From the NCBI RefSeq assembly GCF_900580675.1, contig NZ_UTBG01000255.1, forward strand, positions 62,001 to 126,000: DNA of 64,000 nt, written 5' to 3'. Both the position numbers and the translations under genes were made by a program. The stretch is from Pseudomonas viridiflava (GTDB lineage: Bacteria; Pseudomonadota; Gammaproteobacteria; Pseudomonadales; Pseudomonadaceae). This document shows, one piece after another, positions 7,829-16,637 of the stretch (its first letter is position 1; each line of letters begins with the position of its first letter). The notes under the pieces were generated by a model. It saw only the letters and a program-made list of their open reading frames with translations, was not told the DNA's origin and searched no databases.

Positions 7829-8854
7829 ATGTATACCCTGGCCCGCCAGCTGTTGTTCAAACTCTCCCCGGAAACCTCCCACGATCTGTCCCTGGACCTG
7901 ATTGGTGCCGGTGGCCGCCTGGGGCTCAATGGCCTGGTATGCAAGGCGCCGGCGAAAATGCCGGTATCGGTGATGGGGCTGGATTTCCCCAACCCGGTCG
8001 GCCTGGCGGCTGGCCTGGACAAGAACGGCGCGGCCATCGACGGTTTTGCGCAACTGGGGTTCGGCTTCGTCGAAATCGGCACCGTGACCCCGCGGCCGCA
8101 GCCGGGTAACCCCAAGCCACGCATCTTCCGCCTGCCGGAAGCCGAGGCGATCATCAATCGCATGGGCTTCAATAACCTCGGCGTCGATCATCTGTTGTCG
8201 CGGGTTGACGCGGCGAAGTACAAGGGCATCCTGGGCATCAATATCGGCAAGAACTTCGATACTCCGGTAGAGCGTGCCGTCGATGATTACCTGATCTGCC
8301 TGGACAAGGTCTACGCCCACGCCAGCTACGTCACCGTCAACGTCAGCTCGCCCAATACCCCGGGCCTGCGTAGCCTGCAGTTCGGTGACTCCCTCAAGCA
8401 ATTGCTTGAAGCCTTGCGCCAGCGCCAGGAAGACCTGGCTGTGCGCCATGGCAAGCGCGTGCCGTTGGCGATCAAGATTGCTCCGGACATGAGCGACGAA
8501 GAAACCGTCCTGGTCGCCCAGGCCTTGATCGATACCGGTATGGATGCCGTGATCGCGACCAACACTACCCTCAGCCGGGTCGGCGTCGAAGGCCTGGCCC
8601 ACGGGGATGAAGCGGGCGGCCTGTCAGGTGCCCCGGTGCGAGACCAGAGCACGCACATCGTCAAGGTGCTGGCCGCTGAACTGGCGGGGCGTTTGCCGAT
8701 TATCGCAGTGGGTGGCATCACTGAAGGCAAGCACGCCGCCGAGAAGATCGCCGCGGGCGCCAGCCTGGTGCAGCTGTATTCCGGCTTTATCTACAAGGGC
8801 CCGGCGCTGATTCGCCAGTCGGTGGATGCGATCGCGGCGTTGCCACGAGGCTGA
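7829..8854 (+). CDS. pyrD: Dihydroorotate dehydrogenase (quinone), class 2
   Basis: The 341-residue product oxidises dihydroorotate to orotate in pyrimidine synthesis, passing electrons to ubiquinone at the inner membrane. The N-terminal helix MYTLARQLLFKLSPETSH is the membrane-associated extension of class 2 enzymes. Other marks are GLAAGLDKNG, FNNLGVDHL, the catalytic-serine loop NVSSPNTPGLRSLQ, and the FMN phosphate site VGGITEGKHAAEKIAAGASLVQLYS. The ATG at 7829 gives the normal length. It is probably monocistronic. Confidence 0.97.
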   Translation: MYTLARQLLFKLSPETSHDLSLDLIGAGGRLGLNGLVCKAPAKMPVSVMGLDFPNPVGLAAGLDKNGAAIDGFAQLGFGFVEIGTVTPRPQPGNPKPRIFRLPEAEAIINRMGFNNLGVDHLLSRVDAAKYKGILGINIGKNFDTPVERAVDDYLICLDKVYAHASYVTVNVSSPNTPGLRSLQFGDSLKQLLEALRQRQEDLAVRHGKRVPLAIKIAPDMSDEETVLVAQALIDTGMDAVIATNTTLSRVGVEGLAHGDEAGGLSGAPVRDQSTHIVKVLAAELAGRLPIIAVGGITEGKHAAEKIAAGASLVQLYSGFIYKGPALIRQSVDAIAALPRG

Positions 8855-8865
8855 CAGCAGGCAAT

Positions 8866-8890
8866 AAAAAGGGCTCCTCAAAAGGAGCCC
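8866..8890 (-). terminator. Intrinsic terminator of rmf
   Basis: GGGCTCCT / AGGAGCCC forms an 8-bp stem with a 4-base loop. On the minus strand it is followed by TTTTT, so it stops transcription coming from rmf, whose stop codon is about 85 bases away. It may also slow read-through from pyrD. Confidence 0.75.
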
Positions 8891-8975
8891 CTGGGCCGAA
8901 GCCCGCCGCCCGGATGGGGCGTGCGTGGTTAAGTGGTTGCGTATTCGTGCTGGTGTCGGAATTAAATGCCCTTGA

Positions 8976-9191
8976 TTAGCCGACGGCGTGAAGTTCGTTG
9001 AGTCTGTGGATTCCCGCAGTGCCAGTCATACCGTCCCAGTTGTCGCCGCGTCCTTCTCGCCAGCCGTTGATCCAGGCTTGGCGTACCGACGGTAGAGTAA
9101 ATGGGCAAAGCTCACGGGATTTGCCATGAACGCCATATTGATATCCGCGTAAAAATGCTCTTTCCAACGGATCACGCTTAAGTCTTCTCAT
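8976..9191 (-). CDS. rmf: Ribosome modulation factor
   Basis: This 71-residue basic protein has the family hallmarks RDPLERAFLRGYQYGVHGKSRELCPF and AWINGWREGRGDNWDG (each cited as its short core; positions about 5-52). RMF dimerises 70S ribosomes into inactive 100S particles in stationary phase. The start at 9191 is the only suitable ATG. Expression is usually growth-phase dependent; the long upstream region (9192-9723), shared with the divergent rlmKL, probably carries its control signals. Confidence 0.95.
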   Translation of the reverse strand: MRRLKRDPLERAFLRGYQYGVHGKSRELCPFTLPSVRQAWINGWREGRGDNWDGMTGTAGIHRLNELHAVG

Positions 9192-9723
9192 AGGGTGTTT
9201 CCCTCACTTGTTGACTGTCTTGATATCCTTCGGCCTCGTCTGAGGCCGGGCAGAGTTTTTCTGCCGTTGGTGGGCTCGCTGCCGGCGTGGCGAGCCTGTG
9301 TGTCGGCGTCGTTACGGCGCCAACCTGTGTTGAGTTCTAACCAATAGGTCACATGGATTCAATGATCGTTTTGTCATAAGCACGTAACGATAACGATGCT
9401 ATAGCCATAAGCTGGTATGGCTTTTCGCCCCTTTTATTGGGCAAAGCCAGCTATGATGTGCCCTGCAAAGAGGATGGGCTTAATCCTTTAGTGAGAATGC
9501 CCGCCCGCTGCAGTCGGTTATTATTCGACGAAGGGTCGGAATATTTCTTTTTGTTGCTTCAAAATTATTTCTCTGCCCCGTTAATAGTGCCTCAGGGCCT
9601 GGCAGGCGGGGTGGGACGGCACATTCGTGCCACGCGAGCGCTCTTCAAGAAAAGTGCTTGATTGAAAACCGAACCGGCGATGCGTCGCCCGTTCATTTAT
9701 TGCTGAAAAGCCTGGAATGCCCC
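9192..9723. other. Long divergent intergenic region rmf / rlmKL
   Basis: These 532 bases have no convincing gene. They include an AT-rich tract (about 9520-9590) and a 7-bp inverted repeat AGCCATA / TATGGCT at 9403-9422 that could be an operator or hairpin. A 74-codon open frame at 9437-9661 lacks a ribosome binding site and any recognisable feature. Promoters for both genes must lie here but no consensus pair stands out. Confidence 0.4.
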
Positions 9724-11988
9724 ATGTCGGACCGTTTTGAACTCTTCCTCACTTGCCCCAAGGGCCTCGAAGGCCTGCTGATCGAGGAAGCCGTCGGGCT
9801 TGGCCTTGAGGAAGCCCGCGAGCACACCTCGGCCGTGCGCGGCATGGCCGACATGGAAACCGCCTACCGCCTGTGCCTCTGGTCGCGCCTGGCCAACCGC
9901 GTGTTGCTGGTGCTCAAGCGCTTCCCGATGAAGGACGCCGAAGACCTTTACCACGGCGTGCTGGACATCGAATGGGCCGACCACATGGTCCCGGACGGCT
10001 CCCTGGCGGTGGAATTCAGTGGCCACGGTTCGGGCATCGACAACACCCACTTCGGCGCGCTGAAGGTCAAGGATGCGATCGTCGACAAGCTGCGCACCCC
10101 GACCGGCGAACGCCCGTCCATCGACAAGATCAACCCGGACCTGCGCATTCACCTGCGCCTGGACCGTGGCGAAGCGATCCTGTCCCTCGACCTCTCCGGC
10201 CACAGCCTGCACCAGCGCGGTTACCGCCTGCAGCAGGGCGCTGCGCCGTTGAAGGAAAACCTGGCGGCAGCGATCCTGATTCGCTCCGGCTGGCCGCGCA
10301 TTGCTGCCGAAGGCGGCGCGCTGACGGACCCGATGTGCGGGGTGGGCACCTTCCTGGTCGAAGGCGCAATGATCGCCGCCGACATGGCCCCCAACCTGAA
10401 CCGCGAACTGTGGGGTTTCACCACCTGGCTCGGCCACGTCCCGGCGCTGTGGAAAAAACTGCACACCGAGGCCACCGAACGTGCCGCCATTGGCATGAAC
10501 AAGCCGCCGTTGTGGGTACGAGGCTACGAAGCCGACCCGCGTCTGATCCAGCCCGCGCGCAACAACATCGAGCGCGCCGGCCTGAGCCACTGGATCAAGG
10601 TGTACCAGGGTGAAGTCGGCACTTTCGAGCCGCGCCCGGACCAGAACCAGAAAGGCCTGGTGATCTGCAACCCACCTTACGGCGAGCGCCTCGGTGACGA
10701 AGCCAGCCTGCTGTACCTCTACCAGAACCTCGGCGAGCGTCTGCGCCAGGCCTGCATGGGCTGGGAAGCGGCGGTGTTTACCGGCGCGCCGGACCTCGGC
10801 AAGCGCATGGGCATCCGCAGCCACAAACAGTATTCGTTCTGGAACGGCGCCTTGCCGTGCAAATTGCTGCTGATCAAGGTCAACCCGGACCAGTTCGTCA
10901 CCGGCGAGCGTCGCACGCCGGAACAGCGTCAGGCCGAACGTGAGCAAGCCGCTTACGACCAGGCGCCGACCGAGCCGCAAGAGCGTCAGTACAACAAGAA
11001 CGGCAACCCGATCAAACCGGCTCCGGCCCCTGTCGTCGAGCAGGCGCGCTTGAGCGAAGGCGGGCAGATGTTCGCCAACCGCCTGCAGAAGAACCTCAAG
11101 CAATTGGGCAAGTGGGCCAAGCGTGAGGGCGTGGACTGCTACCGCGTGTACGACGCCGATATGCCGGAATACTCCATGGCCATCGACCTGTACCACGATT
11201 GGGTCCATGTGCAGGAATACGCGGCACCGAAATCCATCGACCCGGAGAAAGCCTCGGCACGCATGTTCGACGCGCTGGCGGCCATTCCCCAGGCGCTGAA
11301 CGTCGACAAGAGCCGCGTGGTGGTCAAGCGTCGCGAGCGCCAGAGCGGCACCAAGCAGTACGAGCGCCAGAGCGCCCAGGGCAAGTTCACCGAAGTCAGC
11401 GAAGGCGGCGTGAAGCTGCTGGTCAACCTCACCGACTACCTGGACACCGGCCTGTTCCTCGACCATCGCCCGATGCGCATGCGCATCCAGAAAGAAGCGG
11501 CCGGCAAGCGTTTCCTCAACCTGTATTGCTACACCGCCACCGCCAGTGTGCATGCCGCCAAGGGCGGCGCGCGCAGCACCACCAGCGTTGACCTGTCCAA
11601 GACCTACCTGGACTGGGCGCGTCGCAACTTCTCGCTCAACGGGTTCTCCGACAAAAACCGCCTGGAGCAGGGTGATGTGATGGCGTGGCTGGAGGCCAGC
11701 CGCGATGAGTTCGACCTGATCTTCATCGACCCGCCGACCTTCTCCAACTCCAAGCGCATGGAAGGCATCTTCGACGTGCAGCGTGACCACGTGCAGTTGC
11801 TGGACCTGGCCATGGCGCGCCTGGCGCCGGGGGGCGTGTTGTACTTCTCGAACAACTTCCGCAAGTTCGTGCTGGAGGACAACCTCAGCGAACGCTATGC
11901 GGTTGAGGAAATCAGCGACAAGACCCTCGACCCGGATTTCGCGCGTAACGCGAAGATCCATCGGGCGTGGAAAATCAGCGCACGCTGA
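9724..11988 (+). CDS. rlmL: Bifunctional 23S rRNA (guanine) methyltransferase RlmK/RlmL
   Basis: A 754-residue fusion enzyme. The N-terminal half (THUMP domain about 1-155, methyltransferase about 160-385 with the catalytic NPPY in CNPPYGERLGDE) makes m2G2445. The C-terminal half (from about 455, with FIDPPTFSNSKRM near 660) makes m7G2069 of 23S rRNA. The two parts are joined by a charged linker rich in Arg, Glu and Gln. The ATG at 9724 (MSDRFELFLTCPKGLE) matches the family start; a further 22 in-frame upstream codons are not conserved-looking. A strong terminator follows at 12000. Confidence 0.96.
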   Translation: MSDRFELFLTCPKGLEGLLIEEAVGLGLEEAREHTSAVRGMADMETAYRLCLWSRLANRVLLVLKRFPMKDAEDLYHGVLDIEWADHMVPDGSLAVEFSGHGSGIDNTHFGALKVKDAIVDKLRTPTGERPSIDKINPDLRIHLRLDRGEAILSLDLSGHSLHQRGYRLQQGAAPLKENLAAAILIRSGWPRIAAEGGALTDPMCGVGTFLVEGAMIAADMAPNLNRELWGFTTWLGHVPALWKKLHTEATERAAIGMNKPPLWVRGYEADPRLIQPARNNIERAGLSHWIKVYQGEVGTFEPRPDQNQKGLVICNPPYGERLGDEASLLYLYQNLGERLRQACMGWEAAVFTGAPDLGKRMGIRSHKQYSFWNGALPCKLLLIKVNPDQFVTGERRTPEQRQAEREQAAYDQAPTEPQERQYNKNGNPIKPAPAPVVEQARLSEGGQMFANRLQKNLKQLGKWAKREGVDCYRVYDADMPEYSMAIDLYHDWVHVQEYAAPKSIDPEKASARMFDALAAIPQALNVDKSRVVVKRRERQSGTKQYERQSAQGKFTEVSEGGVKLLVNLTDYLDTGLFLDHRPMRMRIQKEAAGKRFLNLYCYTATASVHAAKGGARSTTSVDLSKTYLDWARRNFSLNGFSDKNRLEQGDVMAWLEASRDEFDLIFIDPPTFSNSKRMEGIFDVQRDHVQLLDLAMARLAPGGVLYFSNNFRKFVLEDNLSERYAVEEISDKTLDPDFARNAKIHRAWKISAR

Positions 11989-11999
11989 TTGCTGCACCA

Positions 12000-12041
12000 A
12001 AAAGCCGCAACCCCTGAACATTCAGGGCTTGCGGCTTTTTT
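12000..12041 (+). terminator. Intrinsic terminator after rlmKL
   Basis: AAAAGCCGCAA and CCCTGAA pair with TTCAGGG and TTGCGGCTTTT, leaving a 3-4 base loop and a T run. The stem is close to symmetrical and could work on both strands. Confidence 0.88.
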
Positions 12042-12126
12042 ACGCTGGTCAAACGCCGGCCTCATGGCTATAACTAACGCCTAGCCAAAGTGACAGCCCC
12101 GCACGCTGGCGTTGTGAGTGTTACCC

Positions 12127-14526
12127 ATGCCCATGCAAGCGGTTCGCCCGAAAATCCTAGGCTTTATCAGTGAGCAGGCGTCGGCTTGGCTGGTGGCGTT
12201 AGTGGTGCTTTTGGCAGGGTGCGCGTTGACGGTAATCGTCGCCTGGGCGGCTTCGGATCTCTATCAGCAACAGGTGCGCCAGCGCTTTCAGTTGCTGGTC
12301 AACGAGCGCTATACCCGCTTGCAGGAACGCTTCGAAGACCAGGAGCAACGCCTGAACAGCCTGCGGCGGTTCTTTGTTAATTCCGATGATGTGTCCCGCG
12401 AAGAGTTCGACGGTTTCGCCCAGCCCCTGTTGTTGCGCGCACGCGCTTACTCCTGGGCGCCGCGCGTATTTCGCGAGCAGCGCAGCCAATTTGAACAAGC
12501 GGTATCGCGCCAGCGCGGCACGCCCTTTGTTATCCGCGAATTGGATGCCGCCGGCAAGCTGGTCCCCGCGCCTGAGCGTGAGGAGTACGTGCCGGTGCTC
12601 TACAGCCAGACCCAAAGCCTGCTGGGCGCACCGCTGGGCTTTGATCTGTTGGCCCAGCCCCTGCGGCGCTCGACCCTTGAACGCGCGCAAAAAAGCGGCA
12701 AGCTGGCGGTGTCGCAACCGATGCAACTGGTGGGGGTGGAGCCGTCCTATGCCACTGGCGTACTGCTGGTTGCGCCGGTTAGCAGCCTGACGACTGCAGC
12801 GCAGTCCCAGAACGAACCCTACGGCTATGTGATGGCGGTGATCAGCATGCGCCAACTCGCGGCTGACGGTTTGCCCAAGCCGGACCGCGATAACCTGGTG
12901 ATGCAGATTGTCGACACCTCCGACCTGCAACAGCGCGTGCTCTTCGAGTCCAGTAATGCCGTGGGCGACAGCGCCCTCGTCGGTACGCGCCGCCTGACCC
13001 TGGGCGACCATGTGTACGCGTTGAGCCTGCGCCCGAGCCAGGTCTTCGACCAGTCCAATCACTCCTCGCTGGCCGCGGTGCTGGGTATGGGCGGCTTGCT
13101 CAGCCTGCTGCTCAGCGCCTTGCTCTATGTGCTGGTGAGCCAGCGTCAGCGCGCGTTGAAACTGGTGGAGCAGCGCACCGTGCAGTTGCGCCAGCGCGAG
13201 CAGGAATTGCGCGGGGCTCACGGGCAATTGCGCAGCGTGCTGAATGCCGCCACCCAGGTCGCGATCATTGCGACGGACCTGCGCGGAGTCATCAACACCT
13301 TCAACGCCGGCGCCGAGCAAATGCTGGGCTTCAAGGCTGGGGAGGTGGTGGGCAAATTGACTCTGGAAAGCCTGCACCTGTCGTCTGAGTTGGAAGCGCG
13401 TTCCAGCAGCCTGAGTGTGGCATTGGGCAAGCGCATCCCGGCGAGCCAGGCGATGCTGGTGGAAAGCCCAGACAACCTGCACGAAGCGCGTGAATGGAGC
13501 CTGATCCGCCAGGACCGCAGCCAACTGACCGTGAATATGCTGGCCACCGTGTTGCTCGATGACCACGGTTTATGGATCGGGCACCTCGCCATTTACCTCG
13601 ACGTTACCGAGCAGAAACGTGCCTACGAGGCGCTGGCCGCGCGGGACCGGCTGCTCAAAAAGCTCAGCGCCCACGTGCCCGGTGGAATCTTCCAGTTCAC
13701 CCTTGAGGCCCAGGACAACTGGAAATTCATCTATGCCAGCGACGGCATGCGCGACATCTATGAAATCGAGCTGGGCGTGTTGCAACAGGATGCGACGAAG
13801 GTCTTCGAACGTATCCACCCACTGGACGCGGAGCGGGTGCGCGCGTCGATTCGCTTGTCGGCGTTGCAGTTGAGCCATTGGCGCGAAGAGTATCGGGTGC
13901 TCTTGCCGCAACGGGGCCTGCGCTGGATCCGTGGCGAGGCCACCCCGGAAGAATTGCCGGGCGGCGGTACGCTTTGGCATGGCTACGTGTCGGATATTTC
14001 CGATCTGAAGCGGGTGGAGGAGGAGCTGCGTGCGCTGTCGATTACCGACTCGCTGACCGGGATCCACAACCGCCGCTATTTCCAGGATCGGCTCAAGGCC
14101 GAGATGGTGAGGCTCAACCGCAACTCGGGGGCGCTGTCGGTGATCATGCTCGACATCGACCATTTCAAGCGCATCAACGACCGGCATGGGCATGCGGTTG
14201 GCGACGGGGTGCTGCAGGAGCTGTGCAAACGTATCAGCCAGCGCTTGCGCCGCAGCGATGTGTTCTGCCGCCTGGGGGGCGAGGAGTTCATGGTGCTGTG
14301 CCCCCACACCAATGGCGAGCAGGCCTATTGCCTGGCGACGCAATTGTGGCAATCGCTGCGCGACGCGCCGATGGGGCCGGTGGGCATCGTCACCGCCAGC
14401 TTTGGCGTGGCCAGCTGGCGGGTGGATGAGGGCGTCGATGGGTTGCTGCTGCGCGCCGACTCGGCGGTCTATGTAGCCAAGCAGGCGGGCAGGGACCGGG
14501 TCGAGGCCGAGCTGAAGGCAGGGTGA
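12127..14526 (+). CDS. Membrane diguanylate cyclase with CHASE, two PAS and GGDEF domains
   Basis: A 799-residue sensor enzyme. Domains in order: a membrane segment (about 16-40), a periplasmic CHASE domain (about 65-290), a second membrane segment (about 318-340, LLSLLLSALLYVLVS), a short coiled coil, two PAS domains (about 365-490 and 510-630) and a GGDEF domain (about 635-795). The active site reads GGEEF, which is catalytically competent in the family. RRSD sits five residues before it and fits the RxxD inhibitory site for c-di-GMP. It should make c-di-GMP in response to an unidentified extracellular ligand. ATG at 12127 is preferred; GTG at 12118 and ATG at 12133 are alternatives. Confidence 0.92.
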   Translation: MPMQAVRPKILGFISEQASAWLVALVVLLAGCALTVIVAWAASDLYQQQVRQRFQLLVNERYTRLQERFEDQEQRLNSLRRFFVNSDDVSREEFDGFAQPLLLRARAYSWAPRVFREQRSQFEQAVSRQRGTPFVIRELDAAGKLVPAPEREEYVPVLYSQTQSLLGAPLGFDLLAQPLRRSTLERAQKSGKLAVSQPMQLVGVEPSYATGVLLVAPVSSLTTAAQSQNEPYGYVMAVISMRQLAADGLPKPDRDNLVMQIVDTSDLQQRVLFESSNAVGDSALVGTRRLTLGDHVYALSLRPSQVFDQSNHSSLAAVLGMGGLLSLLLSALLYVLVSQRQRALKLVEQRTVQLRQREQELRGAHGQLRSVLNAATQVAIIATDLRGVINTFNAGAEQMLGFKAGEVVGKLTLESLHLSSELEARSSSLSVALGKRIPASQAMLVESPDNLHEAREWSLIRQDRSQLTVNMLATVLLDDHGLWIGHLAIYLDVTEQKRAYEALAARDRLLKKLSAHVPGGIFQFTLEAQDNWKFIYASDGMRDIYEIELGVLQQDATKVFERIHPLDAERVRASIRLSALQLSHWREEYRVLLPQRGLRWIRGEATPEELPGGGTLWHGYVSDISDLKRVEEELRALSITDSLTGIHNRRYFQDRLKAEMVRLNRNSGALSVIMLDIDHFKRINDRHGHAVGDGVLQELCKRISQRLRRSDVFCRLGGEEFMVLCPHTNGEQAYCLATQLWQSLRDAPMGPVGIVTASFGVASWRVDEGVDGLLLRADSAVYVAKQAGRDRVEAELKAG

Positions 14527-14541
14527 GCAGGCTCACCCTGC
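14518..14541. terminator. Hairpin between convergent genes
   Basis: GCAGGGTGAGC and GCTCACCCTGC form an 11-bp perfect inverted repeat that includes the stop codon of the diguanylate cyclase gene and lies just before the convergent dacB stop. No T run follows, so it may be a weak terminator or an mRNA-stabilising hairpin. Confidence 0.5.
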
Positions 14542-14557
14542 AAGCTCATCTACTGAG

Positions 14558-16018
14558 TCAGAGCACGGGTGCCGCGGCGGCCAGTTTCGGCTGGCGATAC
14601 AGGTCCAGCAGCACCTGGTCCAGCACCGACGAAGCGCCCCATGGCTTCGGATCATTCAGGATCGCCACCACCGCCCAGGTATTGCCGTTGTTGTCGCGGC
14701 TGAAGCCGGCGATGGCGCGCACGGTGTTCAAGGTGCCGGTCTTGACGTGGGCTTCGCCGCGCATGGCCGTGGTTTTCAGGCGTTTACGCATGGTGCCGTC
14801 GGTGCCGGCAATCGGCAGTGAGCTGATGTATTCCGCCGCGTAGGGGCTTTGCCAGGCGGCTTGCAGCATGGCAGCCATTTCGCGCGCGCTGACCCGTTCG
14901 GCACGCGACAGGCCGGAACCGTTCTCCATCACCAGGTGCGGGGCGGTGATGCCTTTCTTCGCCAGCCACTGGCGTACTACGCGTTGCGCGGCCTTGGCAT
15001 CGTCGCCGTCGGCGTCGTTGCGGAACTGCGCGCCCAGGCTCAGGAACAGCTGCTGGGCCATGGTGTTGTTACTGTATTTGTTGATGTCGCGGATGATTTC
15101 CGCCAGGTCCGGCGAAAACGCCCGGGCCAGTACCTTGGCATCCTTGGGCACCGGTGCCTGGATATCACGGCCCTGGATGGTGCCGCCCAACTCCTGCCAG
15201 ATTGCCCGAACGGCACCGGCGGTGTAGGTCGCGTGGTCCAGCAGCGACAGATAAGTCTGTGAGCTGCAGCCCTCTGCCAACTGGCCGCTGACGGTCACCG
15301 TCATGCTGCCATCGGCGGCCGTGACCGGGTTGTAGCGCACGTCGCCGGTGCACTGCTTGGCGTTGGAGACCTTGACCTGGTTGTCGATGCGGATGCTGGC
15401 AATCGGCGGTTCGACCGACACGATCACGCGGCCCGAATCGTTGCGGGTCACAAAGCGCAGGGCCTTGAGGTTGACCAGCAGGGCGTCGGGCTTGACCAGG
15501 AATGGTTTGTTCTCGTCGTTGCCGTCGTCATTGAATTCCGGCAATTGCGGCTGGTTGAAGAAGCTGCGATCCAGCACCAGGTCACCGGTGACTTGCTGCA
15601 CGCCATTGGCGCGCAGGTCGCGCATCAGCAGCCAGAGTTTTTCCATGTTCAGCTTGGGGTCGCCGCCGCCCTTGAGGTACAGGTTGCCGTGCAACACGCC
15701 ACCGCTGAGGGTGCCGTCGGTGTAGAACTCGGTTTTCCACTGGTGGTTGGGGCCAAGCATTTCCAGGGCCGCATAGGTGGTGACCAACTTCATGGTGGAG
15801 GCCGGGTTCACCGAGACGTCAGCGTTGAAGACGGTAGGGGTGCCGGGCCCGTTCAGGGGGATCATCACCAGCGACAGCGCGGTGTTTTGCAGCTTGGCCT
15901 TGGCCAGCGCTTGCTGAACATTCGGCGGCAGGGTGTTGTTGACGGGGGCGGCGGAGGTGGAAAAGGCCAGGGGAAGCAGAAGACCGGCGATTAATACGGA
16001 ACGCAAAGATTTGATCAT
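14558..16018 (-). CDS. dacB: D-alanyl-D-alanine carboxypeptidase/endopeptidase PBP4
   Basis: A 486-residue periplasmic class C penicillin-binding protein (S13 family). A signal peptide (MIKSLRSVLIAGLLLPLAF, cut near STSAA) is followed by the three active-site motifs SxxK (STMK), SxN (SNN) and KTG (VKTGTL), with the large insert domain between the first two that is typical of DacB. It cuts D-Ala-D-Ala ends and cross-links of peptidoglycan. The ATG at 16018 is chosen because it opens the signal peptide; the frame runs further upstream without signal features. Confidence 0.95.
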   Translation of the reverse strand: MIKSLRSVLIAGLLLPLAFSTSAAPVNNTLPPNVQQALAKAKLQNTALSLVMIPLNGPGTPTVFNADVSVNPASTMKLVTTYAALEMLGPNHQWKTEFYTDGTLSGGVLHGNLYLKGGGDPKLNMEKLWLLMRDLRANGVQQVTGDLVLDRSFFNQPQLPEFNDDGNDENKPFLVKPDALLVNLKALRFVTRNDSGRVIVSVEPPIASIRIDNQVKVSNAKQCTGDVRYNPVTAADGSMTVTVSGQLAEGCSSQTYLSLLDHATYTAGAVRAIWQELGGTIQGRDIQAPVPKDAKVLARAFSPDLAEIIRDINKYSNNTMAQQLFLSLGAQFRNDADGDDAKAAQRVVRQWLAKKGITAPHLVMENGSGLSRAERVSAREMAAMLQAAWQSPYAAEYISSLPIAGTDGTMRKRLKTTAMRGEAHVKTGTLNTVRAIAGFSRDNNGNTWAVVAILNDPKPWGASSVLDQVLLDLYRQPKLAAAAPVL

Positions 16019-16255
16019 AAGGAATAAAACCCTACTGCTGAGGAGGGTGAAAAAGGCGAGGGGTGTGTAAGAAAATCCCTCAATGGTCATGAAAGTGTCG
16101 GCATTATGCCCCAAGGTGGCTCGCGTTGTAGCTGAACGATAGCTGGTAATTCGGGTTTTTTTTGCAGGCAAAGTGCCGCCTGTCCCAGAGAGTCGGGCAA
16201 ACGCCGTCTTAAACTGCTAAAGTGCCGCCCGTTATTACTTATGAGGATTGTTCCA

Positions 16256-16600
16256 ATGGCGACTAACCGTTCCCAGCGTCTGCGCAAAAAACTGTGCGTT
16301 GATGAATTTCAAGAGCTGGGTTTCGAACTGAACCTGGACTTCAAAGAAGGCCTGAGTGAAGAAGCTATCGACGCTTTCCTCGAAGCATTCATCAAAGAAG
16401 CCATGGAAGCCAACGGCCTGGGCTATGTTGGCGGCGATGACTTCGGTCTGGTTTGCCTGCAGAAGCGTGGCTCGGTCTCCGAAGAGCAACGTGCTGCTGT
16501 TGAAGCCTGGCTGAAAACCCGTTCCGAGCTGACCAAGGCTGAAGTCAGCCCGTTGCTGGACGTGTGGTATCCGGAAAAGCCGATCAACGCGGCCAAGTGA
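16256..16600 (+). CDS. yggL: YggL family 50S ribosome-binding protein (DUF469)
   Basis: A 114-residue acidic protein with a basic start (ATNRSQRLRKKLCVDEFQELGF) and the conserved GLGYVGGDDFG segment of the YggL/DUF469 family, reported to associate with the large ribosomal subunit. GAGGA at 16242-16246 supports the ATG at 16256. It is single, with a terminator directly after it. Confidence 0.9.
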   Translation: MATNRSQRLRKKLCVDEFQELGFELNLDFKEGLSEEAIDAFLEAFIKEAMEANGLGYVGGDDFGLVCLQKRGSVSEEQRAAVEAWLKTRSELTKAEVSPLLDVWYPEKPINAAK

Positions 16601-16604
16601 TACT

Positions 16605-16637
16605 GAAAAAAACGGCGACCTGAGGGTCGCCGTTTTT
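16605..16637. terminator. Bidirectional intrinsic terminator
   Basis: AACGGCGACC / GGTCGCCGTT forms a 10-bp stem with loop TGAG, flanked by A and T runs. It serves yggL on the plus strand and the convergent transporter gene, whose stop lies at 16638, on the minus strand. Confidence 0.9.

Noticed and set aside
9437..9661. A 74-codon frame in the rmf-rlmKL gap
   Set aside because: No ribosome binding site, no family match, and an irregular composition. It overlaps the probable promoter region.
9697..12021. A 774-codon open frame antisense to rlmKL
   Set aside because: It mirrors the whole rlmKL gene, has no ribosome binding site and a low-complexity composition. Long antisense frames are expected in high-GC DNA with strong third-position bias.
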